Shown: in pieces, positions 26,258 to 35,309 of the stretch
Layout of the letters: each line of letters begins with the position of its first letter
Position numbering within the stretch: the first letter of the stretch is position 1
Origin: Bacteroidia bacterium
GTDB lineage: Bacteria; Bacteroidota; Bacteroidia; J057
NCBI GenBank assembly: GCA_022760475.1
Contig: JALEFZ010000059.1
Location: 1-64,000 of the forward strand
Direction of reading: 5' to 3'
Length of the DNA: 64,000 nucleotides
The notes under the pieces: generated by a model
The model's database searches: none
What the model was told of the DNA's origin: nothing
The model's input: the letters and a program-made list of their open reading frames with translations, nothing else
Translations under genes and position numbers: made by a program

Positions 26258-28117
26258 TTAGGCCAGCGTCTTTTCTACCAACCAGTCAGGTGTACCCTCT
26301 TGCAGGCGTTTTTGGGTGTATTCATATCCAATGTTTACGGCTCTTTTATAGGCCTTCCAATTCATGAGACCAATAGCTCCCATGGGTGGATTCAGGTACA
26401 TGTCTGACAATCCGATGTTCTCTCTTTTTTTGCTTGAGCTACCAAGTATAATGGACTTCCAAATGGTAGAGATGAGTCTAGGAAATTCAATGCTCCCCTT
26501 TGAAAATAGCCTTGTTCTTAATATCTGCAAAGAAGAAGGGAAGGCCTCATAGGGAATTTCGAGGTTTTGAGACAATTCAAGGTCAACAGCAATGATCTTT
26601 CCTATCCCTTCCTTCCTCAAAAGATCTACGGGTAGGTTATTCAAGGCTCCACCATCAATATAGAGTGCCCTGTTTCGAATCATGGGTGGCAATACGCCCG
26701 GAATAGCAAGGCTACACCTCACAGCTTCCCACAGCTCTCCATCCTTCAAGATCTTTACCTCAGCGGTGTGCATATTGGCAGAAACACAGAAGAAATTCGT
26801 CCACAAATCCTCAATATCATGCCCGTCAAAAAGACCTTTTAGCATTTGATTGATTCTCTTCCCGCGTGAAAGGGCGACTATTGGGTAGAAATTGTAATCC
26901 CCTACTGGGTTTTTTCTCGCAAAATTTCTTCGCCCTTTTGCAAACATCGTATCATAATCCCTACCCATGGCCATTTCGGCACCAAATACAGCCCCGATGC
27001 TGGTTCCTGCAAAGAAGTCAATCTCAGTCCCGGCCTCTTGCAAGGCGCGGTATACCCCAAGGTGGGCAAATCCCTTGGCTCCCCCTCCCCCTAGTACCAT
27101 GCCTATGGTATTTCCGCTCATGAACCTGGCCAGTCGATCAAAGTCTCCTGGACGGCTCCAGCGAATATGGTAATGGCGATCAAGTTTCCTTGGCCTTAGC
27201 CAACGACGAGTCAATCGCGGCAGCTCGTCGGAGTATTTGTGGATCAAAACCAGTTCCTGACGGGAAGAACTATCTGGGACCTCCTTTTTCAACCAATTAT
27301 TTTCAACCTGTCCTGGGTTGGCCGCATCCTCAAAGTTTGCTAGGAGTAACAGGCGATCTGCTTGTCGGAGACAACGCCTTGTCCAGGCGTCAAACTCACT
27401 GCCCACTTCATAGATGACAAACTTGTACAGGAACTCCTGCTCATCCAGCCAGTTGGTGAGTTTGGCGTGAGAGGCATCTCCCTCGGTCACCTTTGCGGCA
27501 TAAGGAATGGAGGATAAATCGCTGATGTTTTCCCTGCTGAGGTACAAGACCTTTCCAAATTTGCTTAGGCTTTTTACCAACCTTTCGGAGAATTCTTTGG
27601 TGGGTACCTGGGGGTTGAGTGGCAGTATGGTAACATTCACCACAGGCGGCTTAAGGTTGTTGGCTAGCACCCTTTTGTTGAAGCGATTGATGATCAATTT
27701 TGAGATATTGATCGCGGACTGGGGGAATTTTTGAACCAGCTTGTCGAAGGTTTCCTTGGAAATTTTTACCAGGAGACTGTCTCTGATAGAAAGAATGTCA
27801 GCTGATCGTGGATCTCCGGTAAATAAGGCCATTTCCCCTACGCTTTCCCCCTTGGCAACCTCTCCAATGATCTGCTTGGAGCCATCATCCTGACTTATCC
27901 ATGCTTGAAGGCGCCCACTAATCAGGATATACATGCTATCCCCTCTATCTCCCTGGCGCACAAGTAGTCTGTTGGCGGGAAGCTCAACCCATTCAAGCAG
28001 AGAGGCGAATTCTTCAAAAGTCTCGTCAGACATCTCCCCAAAATACTTCTGAAGTGCAGGCCTTAGGCGGAGCACCTTGAGTTCAGATTGGGAGGAAAGA
28101 TGATAAAGGTCAGACAT
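26258..28117 (-). CDS. Cyclic-nucleotide-binding domain plus patatin-like phospholipase
   Basis: Predicted serine lipid hydrolase with an attached sensory domain, organised like eukaryotic neuropathy target esterase and bacterial RssA-like relatives. Counting from the first possible ATG (28144): a cNMP-binding/CRP-like domain (about 25-150, with GESVGEMALFTGDPRSA), a middle region (165-335) and the patatin domain (345-540). The oxyanion loop is GGGGAKGFAHLG (352-363), the nucleophile Ser382 in GTSIG and the partner acid Asp497 in DGGA. I prefer ATG 28117 (619 residues). No signal peptide or membrane span. Whether cAMP is bound is not shown by sequence. It is divergent from the next gene. Confidence 0.9.
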   Translation of the reverse strand: MSDLYHLSSQSELKVLRLRPALQKYFGEMSDETFEEFASLLEWVELPANRLLVRQGDRGDSMYILISGRLQAWISQDDGSKQIIGEVAKGESVGEMALFTGDPRSADILSIRDSLLVKISKETFDKLVQKFPQSAINISKLIINRFNKRVLANNLKPPVVNVTILPLNPQVPTKEFSERLVKSLSKFGKVLYLSRENISDLSSIPYAAKVTEGDASHAKLTNWLDEQEFLYKFVIYEVGSEFDAWTRRCLRQADRLLLLANFEDAANPGQVENNWLKKEVPDSSSRQELVLIHKYSDELPRLTRRWLRPRKLDRHYHIRWSRPGDFDRLARFMSGNTIGMVLGGGGAKGFAHLGVYRALQEAGTEIDFFAGTSIGAVFGAEMAMGRDYDTMFAKGRRNFARKNPVGDYNFYPIVALSRGKRINQMLKGLFDGHDIEDLWTNFFCVSANMHTAEVKILKDGELWEAVRCSLAIPGVLPPMIRNRALYIDGGALNNLPVDLLRKEGIGKIIAVDLELSQNLEIPYEAFPSSLQILRTRLFSKGSIEFPRLISTIWKSIILGSSSKKRENIGLSDMYLNPPMGAIGLMNWKAYKRAVNIGYEYTQKRLQEGTPDWLVEKTLA

Positions 28118-28294
28118 GGAGAAGATTTCTACGAATTTAAACAAAATATGCCATCACATGAAAAAGTCTTCACTTAATTGTCTGACAGAGCTGGCAAGTC
28201 TTCAAAAATTAGGCGAAAAGGAAATTCTGCTTTATATTACAATTAGGAAATAGATAAATAGCCACTCCTTCTGTTTTCACCATAATTTAAATTT

Positions 28295-28693
28295 ATGAAA
28301 GTTACACTAAACAGGGCATCCGGCGATAGTTCGGGGAAGTTTGTATTAGCTGCGGTTTGGTTGATAGTGGCAGTCATTCAGGCCATGATCCCAAACTGGA
28401 TTGTGGCAGGGATCAGTTTACTCCCAAGCCTGATTTTTCTCTATGATGGATTATGGAGGCGCTCAAATCCTATGGCAGAATTAGATGGAGAAACGCTTAC
28501 GATCTACAAAGGCTTCACAGGTGCTACCCAATTACCTCTTTCCAAGATCACATCTATTGAAGAAGATTTAAAGTTTATCCTTGTAAAAGAGGAGGAAAAC
28601 AAACTTCACAGGATTTCAAGAAGGAGTTCTGTAGAGGATAATTTGGAGGGCTTTGTTCAGGCCTTGAAAAAGAAAGTTACCATAAACAATTGA
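28295..28693 (+). CDS. Hypothetical membrane protein, PH-like
   Basis: A 132-residue protein of no recognised family. Two hydrophobic segments lie close together (about 16-34 and 36-52) and form a membrane hairpin. The C-terminal 80 residues are soluble and beta-rich (ELDGETLTIYKG, LPLSKITSIEED), resembling the small PH-like domains of bacterial membrane proteins. That resemblance is pattern-based only. It is followed by a strong terminator and stands alone, divergent from the patatin gene. Confidence 0.75.
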   Translation: MKVTLNRASGDSSGKFVLAAVWLIVAVIQAMIPNWIVAGISLLPSLIFLYDGLWRRSNPMAELDGETLTIYKGFTGATQLPLSKITSIEEDLKFILVKEEENKLHRISRRSSVEDNLEGFVQALKKKVTINN

Positions 28694-28717
28694 GCAAAGT
28701 AAAGATTGGCACGTTGA

Positions 28718-28752
28718 AATAGACCTTTCAAGGGGTCTATTTTTTTTTTTTG
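28718..28752 (+). terminator. Intrinsic terminator after the 132-residue membrane protein gene
   Basis: AATAGACC (28718-28725) pairs with GGTCTATT (28734-28741) across a short loop and is continuous with a run of about a dozen T residues. It lies 25 bases after the stop codon. Confidence 0.9.
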
Positions 28753-28849
28753 AAAAAACTGTAATAAAAAAATTTCCTTGCATACCAACATAAGCAAACA
28801 ATCCAAGCTTGGTAAAGCGGACCTATGTAAACTGTCATGAACTTTAGCA

Positions 28850-29350
28850 ATGATTGAATCAAAACATATGACTTTTGAGGAGTTATTGTCTAGCAACAAA
28901 GGACGAATCATTAGGCTTTGCCGGATTTATGCTTACTCCAGAGAAGATCAGGAGGATCTTTTTCAGGAAATTGCTTATCAGATCTGGCGATCTATGGAGA
29001 ACTTTCGTGCTGAAGCAAAAATGGAGACTTTTCTTTATCGAATAGCACTTAATACCTCCCTCTTATACAAGTCAAAGCAAAAGAAAAAACCTCCTTCTGC
29101 GGATCTAGATAAAGTTTCTGAACCCAAATTCGAGATAGGTATCGAAGAGAAAATAGATAAGGATGGAAGACTTTCCTGGCTTTACCATGCCATAAAGGAT
29201 CTTAAACCCATCGAGCAAACGTTGATCCTGCTTTACCTGGAAGAAATGTCTTATGAAGAAATCTCTGAGATTACAGGTCTTAAGGTAAACCACGTTGGAG
29301 TAAAACTAAATCGAATCAAGAAAAAACTGTCAAATAAAGTGAGGAAATGA
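28850..29350 (+). CDS. ECF-type RNA polymerase sigma factor
   Basis: A 166-residue sigma-70 family regulator. Region 2 (about 15-85) includes LCRIYAYSREDQEDLFQEI and YQIWRSMENFRAEAKMETFLYRIALN. Region 4 (about 110-165) includes LKPIEQTLILLYLEEMSYEEI and the helix-turn-helix ISEITGLKVNHVGVKLNRIKKKL. Regions 1 and 3 are absent, as in ECF factors. A second ATG lies seven codons in (28868). Its stop overlaps the start of the next gene as ATGA, so the downstream membrane protein is probably its co-expressed regulator. Confidence 0.92.
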   Translation: MIESKHMTFEELLSSNKGRIIRLCRIYAYSREDQEDLFQEIAYQIWRSMENFRAEAKMETFLYRIALNTSLLYKSKQKKKPPSADLDKVSEPKFEIGIEEKIDKDGRLSWLYHAIKDLKPIEQTLILLYLEEMSYEEISEITGLKVNHVGVKLNRIKKKLSNKVRK

Positions 29351-29943
29351 TGGATTGGAAAGAACTACAGACCCAGTGGCAGCAAAGTGGGGAAGGTGAA
29401 ACCCATGATCTACCTATACCTACAGAGAAAAAGCTCGAGTCTATTGAGAATGGATTGAAATATTTTTATCAAGAACAGGGCAAAAATCCGAATACCTATT
29501 ATGCAATTGTACAGTTTGGGTTATCTGCCTTAATGATCCCCTTGCTGATAAAAAAGGGATTTTCGGAAATTCATCTTGGCCACCTTGTTTTTATCATACT
29601 ACCCCTTGCCATTGGCAATTTGATCAAGGCTATTCAATTCAAGGAAACAAATAAAGAAGAAAGTCTTTTGGTCTACCTTAAATCATCCTTAAAAGAGGTG
29701 AGGTGGATTATCTTTCAACAGGTCTTTCTATTTGGAAGCATGGCTGTGGCATTACCCATCTATCTGATTGCCCAATCAAACTCCTCATCTAGTGAAACCT
29801 GGGACGGAAAATACCTCCTACTTCTTATCCCATTTATGCTAATTTTCGCTGTATTGATCTGGTGGTATAGAAATCATCATAATTACAATGTATACCGACT
29901 CAATGGGCTGTTGAGTGGATTGATTGAAGAACTGGAATCCTGA
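29347..29943 (+). CDS. Membrane protein coupled to the ECF sigma factor, candidate anti-sigma factor
   Basis: A 198-residue protein whose ATG overlaps the sigma factor stop codon (ATGA). The N-terminal 50 residues are soluble and begin MMDWKELQTQWQQSGEG, a start often seen in Bacteroidota proteins encoded next to ECF sigma factors. Four hydrophobic segments follow (about 55-72, 76-95, 115-140 and 155-178). There is no zinc-binding HXXXCXXC motif, so if it is an anti-sigma factor it is not of the ZAS type. Function is inferred from coupling only. Confidence 0.75.
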   Translation: MMDWKELQTQWQQSGEGETHDLPIPTEKKLESIENGLKYFYQEQGKNPNTYYAIVQFGLSALMIPLLIKKGFSEIHLGHLVFIILPLAIGNLIKAIQFKETNKEESLLVYLKSSLKEVRWIIFQQVFLFGSMAVALPIYLIAQSNSSSSETWDGKYLLLLIPFMLIFAVLIWWYRNHHNYNVYRLNGLLSGLIEELES

Positions 29944-29990
29944 AAAAATAATTGAACTTTTTTAAAACTTTCTTGGGGTGTCTTCGTTTT

Positions 29991-30017
29991 AAAGTTTAAA
30001 CATCAAAGTTCAAACTT
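29991..30017 (+). promoter_or_regulatory. Direct and inverted repeat just upstream of the SnoaL-like gene
   Basis: AAAGTTTAAAC (29991-30001) is repeated as AAAGTTCAAAC (30005-30015), 14 bases apart, and AAGTTT/AAACTT also form an inverted pair (29992-29997, 30012-30017). It ends 8 bases before the ATG at 30025. It may be an operator or a leader structure; low certainty. Confidence 0.35.
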
Positions 30018-30024
30018 CAATATT

Positions 30025-30387
30025 ATGACATACTTAGAAAGAGCAAAAGACATTTACGCACAGATCGGCCAGGGAAAACTTCTTGAGGCCTTTGACCAGT
30101 ACTATTCTGAAGGGGTAGTTATGACTGAACCTATGGGAACTCGTGAAGGAAAAGTAGCTTGCCGTGAGTACGAGGTACAATTCTTGAACAATGTACAAGA
30201 AGTACATGGATTGGAAGTAAGCAATATTGCTTCCGATGAAGAGAACAAAACTACTTTCGTAGAAAACGTACTTGACCTGACTTTCAAGGATGGCAACAGG
30301 GTAAAAATGGAGCAGGTTTCTGTTCAGAAGTGGGAAGGCGAACAAATCGTTCATGAGCGCTTCTACTATGACCGCGGCATGGCATAA
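30025..30387 (+). CDS. SnoaL-like/NTF2-fold protein
   Basis: A 120-residue cytosolic protein of the SnoaL-like cone-shaped fold. The order of a helical N-terminus (YLERAKDIYAQIGQGKLLEAFDQYY) and beta segments (EGVVMTEPMG, TFVENVLDLTFKDGNRVKMEQVSVQKWEGEQIVHERFYYD split over residues 75-117) is typical. The family covers enzymes and binding proteins, and no catalytic residue can be named. Its codons are frequent ones, and it has its own repeat-rich leader and terminator, so it may be well expressed (inference). Confidence 0.82.
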   Translation: MTYLERAKDIYAQIGQGKLLEAFDQYYSEGVVMTEPMGTREGKVACREYEVQFLNNVQEVHGLEVSNIASDEENKTTFVENVLDLTFKDGNRVKMEQVSVQKWEGEQIVHERFYYDRGMA

Positions 30388-30413
30388 GCCTTCGGCTTAA
30401 AGAAATTCAATTG

Positions 30414-30443
30414 AGCCTGCTTATGTTAGTGAGCAGGCTTTTA
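30414..30443 (+). terminator. Terminator after the SnoaL-like gene
   Basis: AGCCTGCT (30414-30421) pairs perfectly with AGCAGGCT (30432-30439) and is followed by a short TTTTA tract. A second small hairpin (TAAGCC/GGCTTA) overlaps the stop codon region just upstream. Confidence 0.7.
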
Positions 30444-30501
30444 TGTTGGGAGTTCCTTCACTCACGTTCAGGAGGAAAACTTTTGTTAGAAGAAGGCAAA
30501 T

Positions 30502-30530
30502 AAAAAACCACCCCATTTCAGGGGTGGTTT
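30502..30530 (-). terminator. Terminator of the OmpA-like gene
   Basis: AAACCACCCC (30505-30514) pairs perfectly with GGGGTGGTTT (30521-30530) around an ATTTCA loop. On the minus strand it is followed by a U-rich tract and lies 23 bases after the stop at 30553. Because both arms are flanked by A or T, it may also stop plus-strand transcripts. Confidence 0.85.
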
Positions 30531-30552
30531 ATATATTCTTAAGAGAATCAAC

Positions 30553-31206
30553 TTAATCCAAACAAGTAATGTAAACGGCTCTGTGAGTCTTTTTCACTTC
30601 CTTTTGCTTGTGGCAGCTCTTTCTTGACTGCTTGCAATGGCTTTTGTTGCTATGAGAGTTTCTTCTTTTATTCTTGCAGGAAGAGGAGTTATAATAGTGA
30701 AACTCATAATGATGGCCATTCTGGTCAAAGCTCTCGTGGCGACTTGTATGCCCACGATATTCTAGCCTATCGTCCTTGCGTGGTTTTTCGAATACATTCG
30801 CATCGTTGTCAGAACGTACAAGTCTATTGGGCAGAAAGTTGTAGTTTCTGGTCAAGTACTTGTAAATGGCGTCCTCTCTATCCTCGGCCAAACCATGATT
30901 TTCGCTATGTCCTTGAAGACCTGAAATTTCCAGTCTCATTTGAGGATTTCTCATCATCCTTTGTGCAATTTCATCCAGAGATGCCATCGATTCCAATTCC
31001 AGCTTGCTGCTATTGGTTTCAAAGAAAATCGCAGGAAAAACACAAGCATTACCTTCTTCATAGGTATCAGAGTAGGAATAGGTACGAGCATCTTCAATGA
31101 CAGCGTCAGTACCAGGGTATTCGGTCTTGCTCATTTGATAAACTAGCACACCGATTACAAGGGTTACCCAAAAAATACGGGTAATTGGATGAGTTGATTT
31201 AAACAT
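30553..31206 (-). CDS. OmpA-like domain protein with Cys/His/Lys-rich tail
   Basis: A 217-residue protein with one N-terminal membrane segment (about 9-24). A divergent OmpA C-terminal-like domain follows (about 55-132: FPAIFFETNSSKLELESM, then EISGLQGHSENHGLAEDRED). Such domains bind peptidoglycan, but the first conserved Asp is not obvious here. The last 67 residues are unlike the family: rich in His, Lys, Arg and Ser with four Cys (for example SSSCKNKRRNSHSNKSHCK). This could bind metal, nucleic acid or polyanion, or be disulphide-linked in the periplasm; none of these is shown. It is monocistronic with a good terminator. Confidence 0.75.
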   Translation of the reverse strand: MFKSTHPITRIFWVTLVIGVLVYQMSKTEYPGTDAVIEDARTYSYSDTYEEGNACVFPAIFFETNSSKLELESMASLDEIAQRMMRNPQMRLEISGLQGHSENHGLAEDREDAIYKYLTRNYNFLPNRLVRSDNDANVFEKPRKDDRLEYRGHTSRHESFDQNGHHYEFHYYNSSSCKNKRRNSHSNKSHCKQSRKSCHKQKEVKKTHRAVYITCLD

Positions 31207-31328
31207 AGCAGATTTCTAATTCTATAGGATTAATATACGAAAAGCCACAGGTTTCAGCTAGATATTTCCTGGAATTCTTTAGCATTTAGTACAGTTAAAA
31301 TTGCCAAAGGTTCATTTTTATAAAAAAA

Positions 31329-32255
31329 TCAGTTCGACAGATAACTAATTCCTGTCAATTCTTCAGAAACATCCCACAATTTCCTTTGAGCATTCAAATT
31401 TTGGGCCGATTGTGGAAGTTTTGCTTTTTTTGGATAGCCACTGAATTCATTGAATCCATCAGGTCCATAATAGGCTCCCGCTTCGGCTTGCGGCTCGGTA
31501 GCAGCATATAGCTGAGGCAAGGCTCCTTTCCAGGCTGGCTGTGCGATTATACTAAATAGTCCATTTGCCAGAAACTTCATAAAGGGAGAAAAATCAGAAC
31601 CTTCAGCCAGGTTGGTCTTGGAGCCTCCGGGATGTGCAACCATCGAGCGGGTACTGAAACCAGCCTTTTCCAATCGTTCATTCAGCTCTTGGGTAAAGAG
31701 AATATTGGCCAATTTACTTTGGCTATACGCTCCAAACTTGGAATAATCTTTCTCACTCATGAGGTCATCAAAATTGATGGAACCATTGTCTGCTGCCAAT
31801 GAGGCTACATTTACCACCCTGGAAGATTCAGCCGCCTCCAATTTATCCAACAACAGCCCCGTCAAGGCAAAATGCCCCAAGTGATTCACACCCAGCTGGC
31901 TTTCGAAACCATCTTTTGTTTTTCCAGCAGGCACTGCCATGATTCCTGCGTTATTCATGAGAATATCCAGTTTCTCATATTTTACTGAAAATTCTGCTAC
32001 AAATTCCCTAACCGAGTCCAGGCTCGACAGATCCAGTTTCATGAGTTCAAATTGGCCGCCAGGAACCTCCGTTTTTAGTTTTTCGACAGCTTGACCTGCT
32101 CTTTCGAGCTTTCGCGACGCAACTATTACAGTAGCGCCTTTGCTCGCCAATGCCTTGGAAGACTCGTAACCCAATCCACTATTTCCCCCAGTCACAATTA
32201 CGACTTTCCCACTTAAGTCATTAATATTCTGATTTGACCACTTTTTGTTAGACAT
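31329..32255 (-). CDS. Short-chain dehydrogenase/reductase, retinol-dehydrogenase-like
   Basis: NAD(P)-dependent oxidoreductase of the SDR superfamily. The cofactor motif is TGGNSGLGYES near the N-terminus, followed by NNAGIMAVP and the active-site YSQSKLAN (Tyr and Lys of the YXXXK motif). The C-terminal part (AHPGGSKTNLAEGS, AAYYGPDGF-type ending) matches retinol-dehydrogenase/WW-oxidoreductase-like bacterial proteins. I chose ATG 32255 (308 residues); the ATG at 32285 adds ten residues without resemblance. Substrate unknown. It stands alone between two minus-strand genes. Confidence 0.9.
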   Translation of the reverse strand: MSNKKWSNQNINDLSGKVVIVTGGNSGLGYESSKALASKGATVIVASRKLERAGQAVEKLKTEVPGGQFELMKLDLSSLDSVREFVAEFSVKYEKLDILMNNAGIMAVPAGKTKDGFESQLGVNHLGHFALTGLLLDKLEAAESSRVVNVASLAADNGSINFDDLMSEKDYSKFGAYSQSKLANILFTQELNERLEKAGFSTRSMVAHPGGSKTNLAEGSDFSPFMKFLANGLFSIIAQPAWKGALPQLYAATEPQAEAGAYYGPDGFNEFSGYPKKAKLPQSAQNLNAQRKLWDVSEELTGISYLSN

Positions 32256-32410
32256 GATAAATATATTATGTGATGTTGACCTCAACCTACCTTCATCGAA
32301 TAGGTATTATGACTTTGTGGAATAAGACGAATGTTTAAGTGTAAAATTGCATACCTAGTTCATTGGATATAATTCTGTTAATGCAGCTAATATTTGAGAT
32401 CAAGAAACAA

Positions 32411-32442
32411 TCCTCCTGACCATTCGGATAGGATCAGGAGGA
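32411..32442 (-). terminator. Terminator after the outer-membrane barrel receptor gene
   Basis: TCCTCCTGA (32411-32419) pairs perfectly with TCAGGAGGA (32434-32442), with two more pairs inside. On the minus strand the tract after it (TTGTTTCTTG) is only moderately U-rich. It lies 16 bases after the stop codon. Confidence 0.6.
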
Positions 32443-32458
32443 ATAAGAACCTTATGGT

Positions 32459-35224
32459 TTATCTTTTATCAATGATAAAAGCCCCAGAGCCTTTATTGGG
32501 ATTTGATCCAAGTGAGTAGGACAGCTTAAATGAAAAGAACCTCCTCAATGTCAAACTATTGCCATCTTCAATGTAGTTCAATTCTGCACGTCTTGTAATT
32601 CCCTTATTTTGGTTGAGGATATCAAAAGCCTCGATTTCAAGTCTGACCTTCTTCTTGAATAGCTGGCGTGTAAGACTCGCTTTGAGCAAGGGCACTTGCA
32701 CATCCTCGGCAAAGTTCCCCCCCGCATAGATCGCCCAGTCAAAATTCGTCCTGAAGATCCAGTTTTTCAGGAAATTTACCCTCAGGTCAGCATAATAGAC
32801 TTGATTGAGAAATGACCTGTCAAGCTCAGAAGAAAGCGAGTAACGTACATCATTGAAGGTCAACTTCGCTCCTATAGCTGCATCAAAGCTCTTTTTCTTT
32901 CTGTTTTCTAGCCTAAGCCCAACAGAATTTGTCCAGCGGTTCACCATATTTTCATTGCCGTTGATGAAGGTAATGCCACGATTGAAATTGGGTTCCAGCC
33001 TAATACCGACTTTCATCTTAAGTCGCTTTATGGGGGTGTCAAAATTAATGGAACCCCTTATTCGGATGGCATTGTCTACGTTGATGGGACGGCGAATTTG
33101 CCTAAAAAGGCTATCCACATCCCTTGCTTCCACAATAGGATTCTGGCTATACTCTGCAGTTAAAAATGCAAATAAACTGGTAAAGCTGAAGGAATCGTAG
33201 AGCAGGAAATCTCCGGTTAGTGCGTGAATGTATTCGGGTCTTAGAGCAGGATTACCTATGTATAGGTTAAATGGATCTCTGTTGTCAATGAAGGGTTGTA
33301 ATTGTGTAAGGCTAGGCTCTCTAAAAGTTGTCCTATACCTCAATCCTCCTCTCAAGCCGGTTTTCCATTTGTAATTGAACCTCATGCTTGGAAGAACGGT
33401 ATTGAAAGTTTGCCTGACCGAATCCCCGAGTGAGATCAAGTCTCCCTGCAAGAGTGAATTCTGGAAATTGGCACCGATCTGAAAATTCGTTTTTTCGCCA
33501 TTCAAGGCAAGGATAAGCCCTCCACGCTGAAAGCGATAATCTCTTTGAAACTGGTTACTTAGGGCAATATTCCTTTCTCGCCTAGGAAATCGATCAAAAA
33601 CATCTCGATCCTGTTCTTCAGATGTATTGCTCAGGTTATAAAGGAAGCTGAGGCTGTTACCATTTTTACCTAGCGGTTCGGTGTACTTGATATTTGCTCC
33701 ATAGGCCAGTTCGTTTTCGAATTGATCCTGGTCCTGGGTAATATTGGTCGTAAAGACAATACCGCCAGGGAATAAGGTGTTCATAGACTGGAAAAGTCCA
33801 CTCTGCTCATCTAACTCTCGGCTTACATTCGAACTCAAGGACAATGATCTGCCTTTTTTCTTTAGCCTCGTCAAATAACTCATGGTAATTTCACCATCTA
33901 GCACCCTCCTGCTATTTTCATTGGTGCGATTGGCGGTATTCTCAAGATTGGTTTCCGCTCCAAATACATCGGTGCGTGTGGTGTCAAAGTTGTTTGCATT
34001 TCTAAGCCCAAGGTTCAAGCCCAGGTTAAACCTGGCAATAGAGTCTCCACGGAACCTTAATTTGGAATTCAGCCTATGGTTGTAATATTGATTGGATTGG
34101 CGGTTTTCTATTTCTGAAAGGAAAAATTCGTCCGTCAAAAACTGCTCTCTATTTACTTCCTGCTCTTTCCTTGTACCTACTCCACTAAACAGGTAGTTGG
34201 TGGTGAGTCTCAATTTTTTACTGAGATCAATATTCCCATTAAGTCCTCCTGCTTCGGTGGTAAAAATGCCATTCTGGTTTAGACCAGATAGTGGAATACC
34301 TGAATTTTCGTCAATTTGAATATTTACTGAACCACCTTCCATGAAACTGCTCAAGCCCCCCATAAACTGAATGTATTCATTAAAAGAAAAGCCATCCTCA
34401 TTGATGTTGTTGGCCAATCCGATGGCTGAGACTTGAGTTTTGGGCGAAAAGCGATTGATGTTGCCTTTGAACTGGTACCGCTCATTGGTCCCATAACCTG
34501 CCTCCACATTGCCGAAGTAACCAGTTTTCCTGTCTTCCTTTAATTCCAGGTTAATGGTTTGATTAACAGTCCCATCGTCTACACCAGAGATGTCTTCTTC
34601 GTCAGATTTTTCATCGAAGACCTGGACCTTTTTGATGGCATCTGCAGGTAGATTTTTAGTAGCGAGTTTAGGGTCATTTCCAAAAAATTCTTTCCCGTCT
34701 ACAGTTACCTTATTTACCCTTTGTCCCTGGGCTTTGATGTCGCCATTTTCGTCTACATCCACCCCAGGAAGTTTTTTCAACAGGTCCTCAACCACTTCAC
34801 CGGGCTGAGCGCCAAAGACATCAGCATTGTACTCCACCGTATCATCCTTCATCAGAATGGGGGATTTATCCGCTTCTATACTTACTTTATCCAAGGTAAG
34901 GTCCTGAGGAAAAAGAGTTATTGGATCAAGGAGCACTTCTTTTTGTCCTTCTCTCAAGGTAACTTTTTGCTCTTCTTGTTGGTAGCCAAGAAAGGAAACC
35001 TTAAGCAAATAGGTCTGTTGCTTTAAAGGAGATAAACGAAATTCTCCTTTGTCATTGGTCAGGACGAAGGAAGCCAGGGCTGAATCCTTTTCCTGGATCA
35101 ACATTACTGTTGCACCAATTAGGGGTTGCTTGGAACTATCCTGAAGGCTACCAATAATTCTTTGGGCCTGTAAAAACAAAGGGAGGGTAATAAGAGCAAA
35201 TAATAGGGGTAGCGTTCTTATCAT
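32459..35224 (-). CDS. Outer-membrane beta-barrel receptor with carboxypeptidase-regulatory-like domain
   Basis: A 921-residue outer-membrane protein related to TonB receptors. It has a signal peptide (1-20), a regulatory-like domain (about 22-105, RIIGSLQDSSKQPLIGATV), a plug-like region (about 115-215, EDLLKKLPGVDVDENGD and VTVDGKEFFGNDPKLA) and a barrel to the end. This is the outer-membrane beta-barrel family commonly paired with GLPGLI proteins. It starts 85 bases after the GLPGLI gene in the same direction, so the pair is probably one operon. The cargo or ligand is unknown. Confidence 0.9.
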   Translation of the reverse strand: MIRTLPLLFALITLPLFLQAQRIIGSLQDSSKQPLIGATVMLIQEKDSALASFVLTNDKGEFRLSPLKQQTYLLKVSFLGYQQEEQKVTLREGQKEVLLDPITLFPQDLTLDKVSIEADKSPILMKDDTVEYNADVFGAQPGEVVEDLLKKLPGVDVDENGDIKAQGQRVNKVTVDGKEFFGNDPKLATKNLPADAIKKVQVFDEKSDEEDISGVDDGTVNQTINLELKEDRKTGYFGNVEAGYGTNERYQFKGNINRFSPKTQVSAIGLANNINEDGFSFNEYIQFMGGLSSFMEGGSVNIQIDENSGIPLSGLNQNGIFTTEAGGLNGNIDLSKKLRLTTNYLFSGVGTRKEQEVNREQFLTDEFFLSEIENRQSNQYYNHRLNSKLRFRGDSIARFNLGLNLGLRNANNFDTTRTDVFGAETNLENTANRTNENSRRVLDGEITMSYLTRLKKKGRSLSLSSNVSRELDEQSGLFQSMNTLFPGGIVFTTNITQDQDQFENELAYGANIKYTEPLGKNGNSLSFLYNLSNTSEEQDRDVFDRFPRRERNIALSNQFQRDYRFQRGGLILALNGEKTNFQIGANFQNSLLQGDLISLGDSVRQTFNTVLPSMRFNYKWKTGLRGGLRYRTTFREPSLTQLQPFIDNRDPFNLYIGNPALRPEYIHALTGDFLLYDSFSFTSLFAFLTAEYSQNPIVEARDVDSLFRQIRRPINVDNAIRIRGSINFDTPIKRLKMKVGIRLEPNFNRGITFINGNENMVNRWTNSVGLRLENRKKKSFDAAIGAKLTFNDVRYSLSSELDRSFLNQVYYADLRVNFLKNWIFRTNFDWAIYAGGNFAEDVQVPLLKASLTRQLFKKKVRLEIEAFDILNQNKGITRRAELNYIEDGNSLTLRRFFSFKLSYSLGSNPNKGSGAFIIDKR

Positions 35225-35309
35225 GCTAATGGTTGTTTTGGATGGAATAGAGACGTAGCATCACCCCAAGGTGCCAGGAGTAGGTGCTACATCATATAAT
35301 AGGTGTGTA

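Noticed and set aside
30034..30354. 106-codon minus-strand frame opposite the SnoaL-like gene
   Set aside because: The plus-strand frame has clear family features; this one is aromatic-rich and without motif, typical of antisense translation.
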